6,435 nt of DNA from Acidobacteriota bacterium (GTDB lineage: Bacteria; Acidobacteriota; Blastocatellia; Pyrinomonadales; Pyrinomonadaceae), in NCBI GenBank assembly GCA_029777145.1, contig JAKOSS010000856.1, forward strand, positions 1 through 6,435, given 5' to 3'. The position numbers and the translations under genes were made by a program. Positions 1-5,262 of the stretch are shown piece after piece. Numbering within the stretch: position 1 is the stretch's first letter; every line of letters begins with the position of its first letter. Below the pieces are notes generated by a model. That model was not told the DNA's origin. It searched no databases and was given only the letters and a program-made list of their open reading frames with translations.

Positions 1-1
1 A

Positions 2-679
2 TGGATCACCGGCCACTACACGATGGAGAATCCGTTGGCGATCGCGCTGGCCAAGTTGGGATATGTCGCGGTCACCGTCGAATACCGATTGGCGAATGAG
101 AAGAAGTATCCGGCGCAGATCCACGATCTGAAGGCGGCCGTTAGATGGTTGCGGGCGAACGCGAAGTCGCTCGGGATCGATCCAAAGCGTATCGGAGCGG
201 CCGGCGCGTCGAGCGGCGGACATCTCGTGGCGCTTTTGGGAGCAACGAACGACATGCCCGATTTCGAGGGCGACGGCGGAAACGCCGGATTCTCGAGCCG
301 CGTACAGTCGGTCGTCGATATCGACGGCACCGCGACTTTCATCGATCCGGGCAATGTCGAGAAAGAAATCAAGGGGCCGTGGGACACGAATACAAAACTT
401 ACGGGATTTACGTACGCGGAGAATCCTGAGATTTGGAAGAATGCTTCGCCGATCGTCCATGTCAACGCGAAAAGCGCCCCTACGTTGTTTCTTAACAGCA
501 GTTCGTACCGGCCGTTTCAGCAACGCGAGGAGATGGCGGCGAAACTGAATGCGCTCGGGATCATGTCGGAGATCGTTGTCGTCCCGGACACTCCGCATCC
601 ATTCTGGCTCTTCCGCCCGTGGTTCGACACGACGGTCGAGAATATCGACAGGTTTTTCAAGAAGACGATGAAGAGGTAG
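2..679 (+). CDS. Alpha/beta-hydrolase esterase/lipase, 5' truncated by the window edge
   Basis: The reading frame is open from base 2 (W-I-T-G-H-Y-T before the first internal ATG at 23), so the gene starts upstream and 225 residues are visible. The opening W is probably the end of the HGGGW oxyanion motif of the BD-FAE / hormone-sensitive-lipase-like group. The nucleophile elbow is G-A-S-S-G-G with Ser at visible residue 70 (codon 209-211), and the catalytic His is in T-P-H-P-F-W at residue 199 (codon 596-598). Family members hydrolyse esters, often acetyl or feruloyl groups on plant polysaccharides, but the substrate cannot be read here. The usual acid-bearing loop (H-G-x-x-D) is replaced by N-S-S-S-Y-R-P-F, so the catalytic acid is not at the classical place. 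The start and any signal peptide are outside the window. The stop TAG (677-679) lies inside the first unit of the adjoining repeat array. The fold is confident, the substrate is not. Confidence 0.85.
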   Translation, partial: WITGHYTMENPLAIALAKLGYVAVTVEYRLANEKKYPAQIHDLKAAVRWLRANAKSLGIDPKRIGAAGASSGGHLVALLGATNDMPDFEGDGGNAGFSSRVQSVVDIDGTATFIDPGNVEKEIKGPWDTNTKLTGFTYAENPEIWKNASPIVHVNAKSAPTLFLNSSSYRPFQQREEMAAKLNALGIMSEIVVVPDTPHPFWLFRPWFDTTVENIDRFFKKTMKR

Positions 680-1100
680 GCGGTAGGATTTGCGATTTGC
701 GATTTCAAGTAGACAGTAGACAGTAGACAGTAGTCGGTAGGGTTTGCGATTTTCAACTTGCGATCTCAAGTAGACGGTAGGCGGTAGGATTTGCGATTTT
801 CAATTTGCGATTTGCGATTTCAAGTAGACAGTAGTCGGTAGGCGGTAGGGTTTGCGATTTTCAATTTGCGATCTCAAGTAGACGGTAGACCGTAGGCGGT
901 AGGATTTGCGATCTTCAATTTGCGACTTCCGGCAGCCATTATACGGTAGGCGCTGAGCGGTAGACGTCTTGATTCCGAATCGTCGATCGCAAATCTCAAA
1001 TCGCAATCGCGAATTGAAAATTGAAAATCGCAAATCCTACAGTCTACAGTCTACCGTCTACCTGAAATTGAAAATCGCAAATCTTCTGCCTACTGCCTAC
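676..1100. repeat. Composite heptamer repeat array filling a convergent intergenic gap
   Basis: All 425 bases between two convergent genes can be divided into 7-nt units: 55 heptamers, six 5-mers (GTAGG five times, its complement CCTAC once), one 6-mer (1002-1007) and one 4-mer (1083-1086). Two unit classes alternate: AT-rich (ATTTGCG, ATTTTCA, ATTTCAA) and GTAG-type (GTAGACA, GTAGACG, GTAGTCG, GTAGGCG). In the left part each cassette is GTAGG, then 4-5 AT-rich units (3 in the first cassette), then 2-4 GTAG-type units. GTAGG starts at 683, 737, 784, 845 and 899, spacings of 54, 47, 61 and 54, each a multiple of 7 plus 5. Positions 904-1001 stay in one heptad register through a diverged centre, where units flip to the complementary orientation (CGCAAAT, TGAAAAT, CGTCTAC). 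It resembles cyanobacterial STRR heptamers in design. ORFs across it are repeat-encoded and not credible genes. Confidence 0.9.
871..1068. repeat. Imperfect inverted repeat inside the heptamer array (long hairpin potential)
   Basis: Arms 871-917 and 1022-1068 are each 47 nt and, aligned base by base, are complementary at 41 positions. The stretch GTAGG-ATTTGCG (899-910) pairs perfectly with 1029-1040. The roughly 100-nt loop is itself made of units in both orientations and could pair internally. A transcript entering from either flanking gene would form this structure, so it might act as a bidirectional transcript end. There is no U-tract of the classic intrinsic type, so a terminator role is inference only. 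Confidence 0.6.
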
Positions 1101-2275
1101 TTGGAGGTAATTATCTTCGCGATCGTTTGGAGCTGCATGTTCGACGTTCCTTCGTAGATCGAACCGATCTTCGAATCGCGCCAGAACTTCTCGACCGGAT
1201 AATCCTTAACGTAACCGTAACCGCCGTAAAGCTCGATCGCCTTCGATGAGACCTTCTCCGCAACCCGCGATGTGTAAAGCTTCGCGATCGCCGCTTCTTT
1301 GAGGAACGGCTTGCCGGCGTCTTTGAGGCGCGCGGCGTTGTAAGTCACCAGACGCGCGGCCTCGATTTCAACCGCCATCTCGGCAAGCTGGAACTGAACT
1401 GCCTGGAAGTTCTGGATCGGCTGTCCGAACTGCTCGCGCTCGGCCGTGTATTTGATCGCGCATTCGTATGCGCCCTGGGCGATCCCGAGCATCTGGGCGG
1501 CGATGCCGATGCGGCCTTCATTCAACGTTTCGATCGAGACTTTATAACCCTTCCCGACCTCGCCGAGGACGTTCTCCTTCGGAACCTTGCAGTTCTCGAA
1601 GATCAGTTCCGTCGTCGAACTCGCGCGAATGCCGAGTTTGTCTTCTTTCTTGCCGACGGTGAACCCTTCGAAACCTTTTTCAACAATAAAGGCGGTGATT
1701 CCGCGGTAGCCGGCCTCGAAGTTGATGTTCGCAAAAACGATGAAGATCTCGGCTTCGTTGCCGTTCGTGATCCAGAGTTTCTGCCCGTTGAGCTCCCAGT
1801 GGTCGCCCATGTCGGCGGCTTTCGTTTTGAGCGCGAACGCATCCGATCCGGATCCCGCTTCGCTCAGCGCGTACGCGCCGACCCGTCCCGACGCCATTTG
1901 CGGCAAGTATTTCTTCTTCAACTCATCGCTTCCCCACCGCATGAACGCGTTGGTGCAAAGCGTGTTGTGAACGTCGACGAAGACCGAAACACTCGCATCG
2001 ACGCGCGCGAGTTCCTCGATCGCGAGGATCGCATTGAAGATCGTCGATCCCGCGCCGCCGTATTCTTCGGGCGACTCGATCGCCATCAGGCCGAGTTCAA
2101 AACACTGCTTGATCAATTCCGGGTCGAGTTTCGACGCGTGTTCCATAGACTCGACGCGCGGCCGCACCTCGCCTTCGGCGAATTCGCGTACCGAAGCCCT
2201 GAAGAGTTCTTCTTCTTCGGAGAGATCGGTCAGTGCCGGCGTGTATTCTTCACGTGATAATTGGGTTGCGCTCAT
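1097..2275 (-). CDS. Acyl-CoA dehydrogenase, short/branched-chain type
   Basis: This 392-residue flavoprotein oxidises an acyl-CoA to the 2-enoyl-CoA with FAD as cofactor and passes electrons to electron-transfer flavoprotein. Sequence signs run in order: an N-terminal helical domain with E-E-Y-G-G-A-G near residue 70, the middle beta domain with A-L-S-E-A-G-S-G-S-D (136-145) and W-I-T-N-G (168-172), R-A-S-S-T (218-222), and the C-terminal helical domain with N-E-G-R-I-G-I-A-A-Q-M-L-G near 252. The catalytic base is Glu375 in I-Y-E-G-T-S (codon at 1151-1153). The pattern through the last two domains closely resembles mitochondrial short/branched-chain acyl-CoA dehydrogenase, suggesting isoleucine/valine catabolism or short-chain beta-oxidation. 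Butyryl-CoA dehydrogenase remains possible. The start at 2275 is chosen over 2347 because AGGAA sits 8 nt upstream and a promoter overlaps the longer version. It is probably monocistronic. Its TAG stop lies inside a repeat heptamer. Confidence 0.93.
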   Translation of the reverse strand: MSATQLSREEYTPALTDLSEEEELFRASVREFAEGEVRPRVESMEHASKLDPELIKQCFELGLMAIESPEEYGGAGSTIFNAILAIEELARVDASVSVFVDVHNTLCTNAFMRWGSDELKKKYLPQMASGRVGAYALSEAGSGSDAFALKTKAADMGDHWELNGQKLWITNGNEAEIFIVFANINFEAGYRGITAFIVEKGFEGFTVGKKEDKLGIRASSTTELIFENCKVPKENVLGEVGKGYKVSIETLNEGRIGIAAQMLGIAQGAYECAIKYTAEREQFGQPIQNFQAVQFQLAEMAVEIEAARLVTYNAARLKDAGKPFLKEAAIAKLYTSRVAEKVSSKAIELYGGYGYVKDYPVEKFWRDSKIGSIYEGTSNMQLQTIAKIITSK

Positions 2276-2283
2276 GTTCAAAA

Positions 2284-2288
2284 TTCCT
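2284..2288 (-). promoter_or_regulatory. Ribosome binding site of the acyl-CoA dehydrogenase
   Basis: AGGAA on the minus strand lies 8 nt before the ATG at 2275. It supports this start over the upstream ATG at 2347, which would add 24 residues not expected for the family. Confidence 0.65.
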
Positions 2289-2318
2289 ATCTGATATTGG
2301 TTTGGATAAATTGAATTA

Positions 2319-2347
2319 ATTACACCATAAGAAAGGACGTGTCTCAA
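2319..2347 (-). promoter_or_regulatory. Sigma70-type promoter of the acyl-CoA dehydrogenase gene
   Basis: On the minus strand, TTGAGA (2347-2342) is followed by a 17-nt spacer and TGTAAT (2324-2319). Each hexamer has one mismatch to consensus. TGG directly before the -10 also gives an extended -10 element. Transcription would start near 2312, leaving a leader of about 37 nt before the ATG at 2275. No operator repeat is obvious around it. Confidence 0.6.
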
Positions 2348-2535
2348 GCGATGATCAACCGCAAGAAAGGCGCTCGATTGCGCATGGCCATGAGCATGAT
2401 TGTCAATCGGGCGCCAAGCGGCGCCGGCAAATACCTACCCAGGCGATCACCGGCAATCGGAGTTGCCGTTTGAATCACAAGCTGCGCGACGGCCGTCGAT
2501 CGTATTCGTGCGTTAAACTTGCAAGATCCGATCGA
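2348..2535. other. Intergenic stretch without a convincing gene
   Basis: This lies between the promoter of the acyl-CoA dehydrogenase and the stop of the secreted protein gene. It holds three small symmetric elements: GGCGCC-AAGC-GGCGCC (2410-2425), CGGCAA-TCGGAG-TTGCCG (2451-2468) and the 12-nt palindrome CGACGGCCGTCG (2487-2498). Any of them could end the minus-strand transcript from the gene above, but none is followed by a T-run on that strand. A 40-codon plus-strand ORF (2351-2473) has no properly spaced ribosome binding site and is not called. Confidence 0.5.
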
Positions 2536-3111
2536 TCACTCGACCCTGGTTAGCTCCATTTCGAGGAATTTCATCCAGGTTTTCCCCTGATCGCGCGAGA
2601 ATTCGCCGATCTCGCGCCAAATCCCCTTCTCGTCGACCTTGATCGTGAATTTGATCTTCGATCCGGACTCGGGAACATCGAATCCCCAGATGATCGTCTT
2701 TCCGGAGATCTCGAGATCCGTCACGCCTTCGGCGCCGGTTTCGGCTTTGTAATATCTGAAACGAATACGATCGCGTTCGGGATCGTAACTGAAAACTCCG
2801 TATGCCTGGTGGGTCGGGATGTCGGCACCTGTCTTCGGGTCTTTCGACGTGCCGAATCCGTCAACGACGGCGATGCGTCCGGCGAGTTTCGGCTGAAAAT
2901 TCTCTGTTATGGTCGATTCTTTGCGGCCGTCGCGCGTCATAACCCACCCGCGTCCGGCCCATTTTCCGTGCAGGAACTCGATGCTTTTCATCGCCGCCGC
3001 CCGCTTCGACTCGACATCGCTGTTTGCCGGTGTCTTCTCCTGCGCTCTCGCCGACCCCGCACAAACCACCAACATTAACGCGGCCGCACCCGCGGCCAGA
3101 TATTTAGTCAT
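2536..3111 (-). CDS. Secreted DUF1579-like (lipocalin/beta-barrel-like) protein of unknown function
   Basis: The product is 191 residues. It begins with a clear signal peptide: M-T-K-Y, a hydrophobic core A-A-G-A-A-A-L-M-L-V-V (residues 7-16), and a likely signal peptidase I site A-R-A/Q after residue 23. Cys17 is preceded by Val, so a lipobox is unlikely. The mature part has F-L-H-G-K-W-A-G-R-G-W, then alternating beta-strand stretches ending in L-E-M-E-L-T-R. The 'leading loop - GxW - strand' layout resembles DUF1579 and other lipocalin-like small barrels that hold a hydrophobic ligand. The exact family is uncertain and no catalytic residues can be named. The start at 3111 is set by a strong GGAGG. 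An ATG 33 nt further upstream would put charged residues before the signal. It lies 63 bp downstream of the AraC regulator gene on the same strand and may be its co-transcribed partner or target. Confidence 0.7.
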   Translation of the reverse strand: MTKYLAAGAAALMLVVCAGSARAQEKTPANSDVESKRAAAMKSIEFLHGKWAGRGWVMTRDGRKESTITENFQPKLAGRIAVVDGFGTSKDPKTGADIPTHQAYGVFSYDPERDRIRFRYYKAETGAEGVTDLEISGKTIIWGFDVPESGSKIKFTIKVDEKGIWREIGEFSRDQGKTWMKFLEMELTRVE

Positions 3112-3116
3112 ATTTT

Positions 3117-3121
3117 CCTCC
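3117..3121 (-). promoter_or_regulatory. Strong ribosome binding site of the secreted protein gene
   Basis: GGAGG on the minus strand is separated from the ATG at 3111 by 5 nt. It decides the start, because it places the methionine directly before a well-formed signal peptide. Confidence 0.8.
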
Positions 3122-3174
3122 GCGAGCATTCTCGGGCATTCCACACCCGGAGTTCTTGTATTTTTGCGACATCG

Positions 3175-3966
3175 CTATCTTAGAATCGTCGAATGATCGG
3201 TCCGGGCGAGCCTTTTTTCGAACTCGCGCGGCCTATCGCCGGTAAGTGTCGCCAGTTCGCGTGTGAGATGTGCCTGATCCGTGAAGCCGAGTTCCGCTGC
3301 GCGCCTTGCCCAAGTCATGTCTGAATCGAGAAGGCTGATGCCGGTCGCCCGCAACCGGCAGAATCTCGCGAATTGCTTCGGAGTAAGACCCGAAGCTGTC
3401 CTGAACCGCCTCGTCAGTTGTCTTGGCCCGAGCCCGACATGATCGGCAACGTCGGAGATCTTCAGCTCTCCTGCGGACCCGGCGATCGATCGGGCGGCTT
3501 CAGCAACGATCGGATCTGCGGCTGAGGAATCAAGCCCAAGTGCCTTGATCCGGTCTTCAAGAACGGCCGCAAACTCCTCAAAACATTCAGCTTGCGAGTC
3601 GACCAGACCCGACGTCAGGTGCGGAAACCTGTCGGCGGCCGGTCCCGTTCTTACCGATTCGGCCGGGCAACGCAGGACCGCTCGGGCTGCGGCCGGCGAG
3701 ATCTTCATTCCCCAATGACTGTCGGCTCCGTCGACGACGGTCCGGAAGGGCTCCGAATCAAGCCCTTTTATCAGCAGCGCCCCTTCACCTGAAGCCCGAT
3801 TGAAACGAAAAAGGATCGAAACGCAGCCGTCGGGGATGACGACATGCGGAATCTGCTCACCCGCCGAGCCATTCGCGACGAATTCGAAAAAGCAGCTCAC
3901 GATGTCGGAAATATCCGCCGAGGGCGCAATTTCGCAGTAGGTAAATCTCGGTTTCAGGTCACCCAT
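3175..3966 (-). CDS. AraC-family transcriptional regulator with PDGC-type N-terminal domain
   Basis: The product is 263 residues from the ATG at 3966. The N-terminal half carries V-V-I-P-D-G-C-V-S-I-L-F (PDGC at 45-48), typical of the DUF6597-type sensor domain found in many AraC-like regulators; its ligand is unknown. The C-terminal DNA-binding domain has two helix-turn-helix units: I-S-D-V-A-D-H-V-G-L-G-P-R-Q-L near 170-184, and W-A-R-R-A-A-E-L-G-F-T-D-Q-A-H-L near 219-234. The stretch G-D-R-P-R-E-F follows the second helix pair. The frame is also open to an ATG at 4008, which would overlap the upstream gene by 32 nt; the later start fits the domain boundary better, though neither has a strong ribosome binding site. 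From the 3966 start it lies 10 bp after the HEAT-like gene, so the two are probably co-transcribed. The next gene, a secreted protein, is a plausible target. Confidence 0.88.
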   Translation of the reverse strand: MGDLKPRFTYCEIAPSADISDIVSCFFEFVANGSAGEQIPHVVIPDGCVSILFRFNRASGEGALLIKGLDSEPFRTVVDGADSHWGMKISPAAARAVLRCPAESVRTGPAADRFPHLTSGLVDSQAECFEEFAAVLEDRIKALGLDSSAADPIVAEAARSIAGSAGELKISDVADHVGLGPRQLTRRFRTASGLTPKQFARFCRLRATGISLLDSDMTWARRAAELGFTDQAHLTRELATLTGDRPREFEKRLARTDHSTILR

Positions 3967-3976
3967 GATCGTCCGT

Positions 3977-4597
3977 TCAAGCTCCAAGTTTCCTAAGTAC
4001 TTTTTCAATCCTCTTCCTCTTCGACTCGGTTTTCATCTCGTCGATCCTGGATTCGAGGATCGCGACGAACGGCGCGGCGCCGAGTCGTTTGATCGATGGA
4101 AGTCCGCGTTCGGCGTACATCGGAAGTTGGTTCGGCGGGCACTTTTCGAATTGTTCATGAAGCAAGGGCGCAATTCCCGGATCCTTCGCCGAGAGTTTGA
4201 AGAGGATCGAAACGAAATGGTCGCGCGTGATGACCGATCCGGCGTTCGCGATCGCTCGCAGTTCGTCGATTTTGACCGCAACCTCGTCGAGGCAATGTTC
4301 CGCGATCGCACCGACGGCCGTCATTGCGCCCCACACGATCCGGTTGTTCTTGTGCTTCAACAGCCCGAAAAACAGCGCGGCATGAGGCGCGGCGAGTTCG
4401 GGCCGGCGCTCGGCAACCTCGTAAAGCACCTTGATCACATCCGAAGCGATCTCTTTGCGCGACACGGACGATGCGAGTGCTTTCATCGCATCGGAATCTC
4501 CCGTGGCGGCGATTCGCTCGGCGAGTTCAATGTTCGTCGATTCATCACGGCGCTCGCGGTTGGCAAGAAGGAAATCGATCGCGTCAGTTCTGGACAT
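3977..4597 (-). CDS. HEAT-repeat-like helical protein
   Basis: The product is 206 residues, without signal peptide or membrane segments, so cytoplasmic. It is almost entirely helical, with helix pairs of the HEAT/ARM kind: A-A-T-G-D-S-D-A-M-K-A-L-A-S (about 30-43), K-V-L-Y-E-V-A-E-R-R-P-E-L (56-68), L-L-K-H-K-N-N-R-I-V-W-G-A-M-T-A-V-G-A-I-A (78-98) and later I-L-F-K-L-S-A-K-D-P. The element 'repeat unit, N-R-I-V-W-G-A, G-A-I-A' is the best match to a HEAT motif. Such proteins usually mediate protein-protein contacts, and no enzyme residues are evident. The C-terminus is strongly basic (K-R-K-R-I-E-K-V-L-R-K-L-G-A). No clear ribosome binding site precedes the ATG at 4597. The upstream gap to the SRPBCC gene is occupied by a heptamer array. 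Specific role unknown. Confidence 0.75.
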   Translation of the reverse strand: MSRTDAIDFLLANRERRDESTNIELAERIAATGDSDAMKALASSVSRKEIASDVIKVLYEVAERRPELAAPHAALFFGLLKHKNNRIVWGAMTAVGAIAEHCLDEVAVKIDELRAIANAGSVITRDHFVSILFKLSAKDPGIAPLLHEQFEKCPPNQLPMYAERGLPSIKRLGAAPFVAILESRIDEMKTESKRKRIEKVLRKLGA

Positions 4598-4614
4598 AAG
4601 CGAAAATACAAATC

Positions 4615-4691
4615 TCAGCTATCAGCTATCAGCTATCAGCTATCAGCTATCAGCTATCAGCTATCAGCTATCAGCTATCAGCTATCAGCTA
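4615..4691. repeat. Perfect tandem heptamer array, 11 copies of TCAGCTA (TAGCTGA on the minus strand)
   Basis: Seventy-seven bases consist of exactly eleven identical 7-nt units with no mismatch. Each unit contains the palindrome AGCT. The array lies between two minus-strand genes, 11 nt after the stop of the SRPBCC gene and 17 nt before the start of the HEAT-like gene. Because 7 is not a multiple of 3, all three plus-strand frames read the same peptide (SYQLSAI) and all three minus-strand frames are closed by TAG or TGA. The open plus-strand ORFs across it are therefore artefacts. Perfect identity suggests recent expansion by slippage or recent arrival. A transcript running from the SRPBCC gene into the HEAT-like gene would contain it. 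Confidence 0.95.
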
Positions 4692-4702
4692 TTGGGAAAA
4701 TA

Positions 4703-5137
4703 TTACGCCGAATAGCGGTCCGCGTACGAGACGCGCTTTCCGTTCTCGACGAATCCTCTCAGGACCCGCAGGTAGAGCGCCCAGCAGAACGACGAATTGC
4801 GAAAATGCGGGCTTGCCGCGGCCCAGCCGGCGTGACGGAAACTCAGCGCGGTCGCGCCGTTTTCGGTCTTTGACAGAGTGAATCCGACCTTCGTTCCGAT
4901 CCAGTCCTCGAGCGCCTCCGTGATCGTCAGTTCAAACTCGTGCGGTGCTACGCATTTCGTGACCTTCGCCCGCCACACAAATTCGGGAGTGAATTGCAGA
5001 ACAAACTCCTCGCCGGGCCCCGGATTTCCGTCGGACTTTTCCGTCCACCATTCGTCGAGCCCGGTCGGCGTCGCGACCGCCTCGAATACCTTCTCGATCG
5101 GAGCAGCGACCGTCAGATCGTGCAGGATGTCTGCCAT
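4703..5137 (-). CDS. SRPBCC / AHSA1-like (START-fold) protein
   Basis: The product is 144 residues, cytoplasmic by sequence. The N-terminus has I-L-H-D-L-T-V-A-A-P-I-E-K-V-F-E-A-V (4-21) followed by T-G-L-D-E-W-W-T (25-32), the standard opening of activator-of-Hsp90-ATPase-1-like and polyketide-cyclase-like proteins, which fold into a helix-grip pocket for hydrophobic ligands. The middle strands (E-F-V-L-Q-F, F-V-W-R-A-K-V, F-E-L-T-I-T, T-A-L-S-F-R-H-A-G-W) and the final long helix (F-C-W-A-L-Y-L-R-V-L-R-G-F-V-E-N-G-K) complete the fold. The length is normal for the family. The ligand is unknown. The start at 5137 is set by GGAGG 5 nt upstream; an ATG four codons earlier would overlap that site. 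It is first in a possible four-gene minus-strand run and divergent from the flippase-like gene. Confidence 0.88.
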   Translation of the reverse strand: MADILHDLTVAAPIEKVFEAVATPTGLDEWWTEKSDGNPGPGEEFVLQFTPEFVWRAKVTKCVAPHEFELTITEALEDWIGTKVGFTLSKTENGATALSFRHAGWAAASPHFRNSSFCWALYLRVLRGFVENGKRVSYADRYSA

Positions 5138-5142
5138 TCTTC

Positions 5143-5147
5143 CCTCC
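5143..5147 (-). promoter_or_regulatory. Ribosome binding site of the SRPBCC gene
   Basis: GGAGG on the minus strand has 5 nt to the ATG at 5137. It rules out the in-frame ATG at 5149, which would start within or upstream of the site. Confidence 0.75.
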
Positions 5148-5165
5148 AAATGTAACGAGCGTGAA

Positions 5166-5174
5166 ATTATCGCA
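5166..5174 (-). promoter_or_regulatory. Extended -10 promoter element before the SRPBCC gene
   Basis: On the minus strand TGC-GATAAT gives an extended -10 with one mismatch in the hexamer. A good -35 is not evident (TTTACC is near but too far away), which fits an extended -10 promoter. The leader would be about 20 nt. It lies in the short divergent gap with the flippase-like gene. Confidence 0.45.
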
Positions 5175-5262
5175 TGTTACGCGCGGGACACGGTAAACGT
5201 TTCCGATTACGGCGCGATTGCGGAGTTGTCCCAAGTGGGTTAGCATCGAATTTACGCGCGAA

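Noticed and set aside
800..1033. Repetitive minus-strand ORF in the heptamer array, with Y-R-L-P-T-T-V-Y-L-K-S-Q-I type repeats
   Set aside because: The peptide is merely the translation of 7-nt units, with no ribosome binding site and no conserved design beyond the DNA period.
676..1100. Heptamer array as a CRISPR array
   Set aside because: There are no unique spacers between conserved repeats of 23-50 nt. The units are 7 nt and contiguous, and no cas genes are present.
2351..2473. 40-codon basic plus-strand ORF (M-I-N-R-K-K-G-A-R-L-R...)
   Set aside because: The only purine-rich stretch is about 17 nt upstream of the ATG, no promoter is seen and it resembles nothing I know. It is likely chance in a G+C-rich gap.
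2487..2498. Perfect palindrome CGACGGCCGTCG as an operator or terminator
   Set aside because: CGTCG/CGACG words are common throughout this window, including in coding sequence. There is no T-run, and a perfect palindrome without loop makes a poor hairpin.
3965..4873. 302-codon plus-strand ORF across the TCAGCTA array
   Set aside because: It is antisense to the HEAT-like and SRPBCC genes and stays open through the array only because the heptamer has no stop on that strand. The protein is low-complexity and has no family resemblance.
5218..5262. Upstream TTG start and CCCA-AG-TGGG palindrome (5230-5239) before the flippase-like gene
   Set aside because: The TTG has no ribosome binding site and would add a non-membrane leader unlike the family. 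The palindrome is too short to call an operator.
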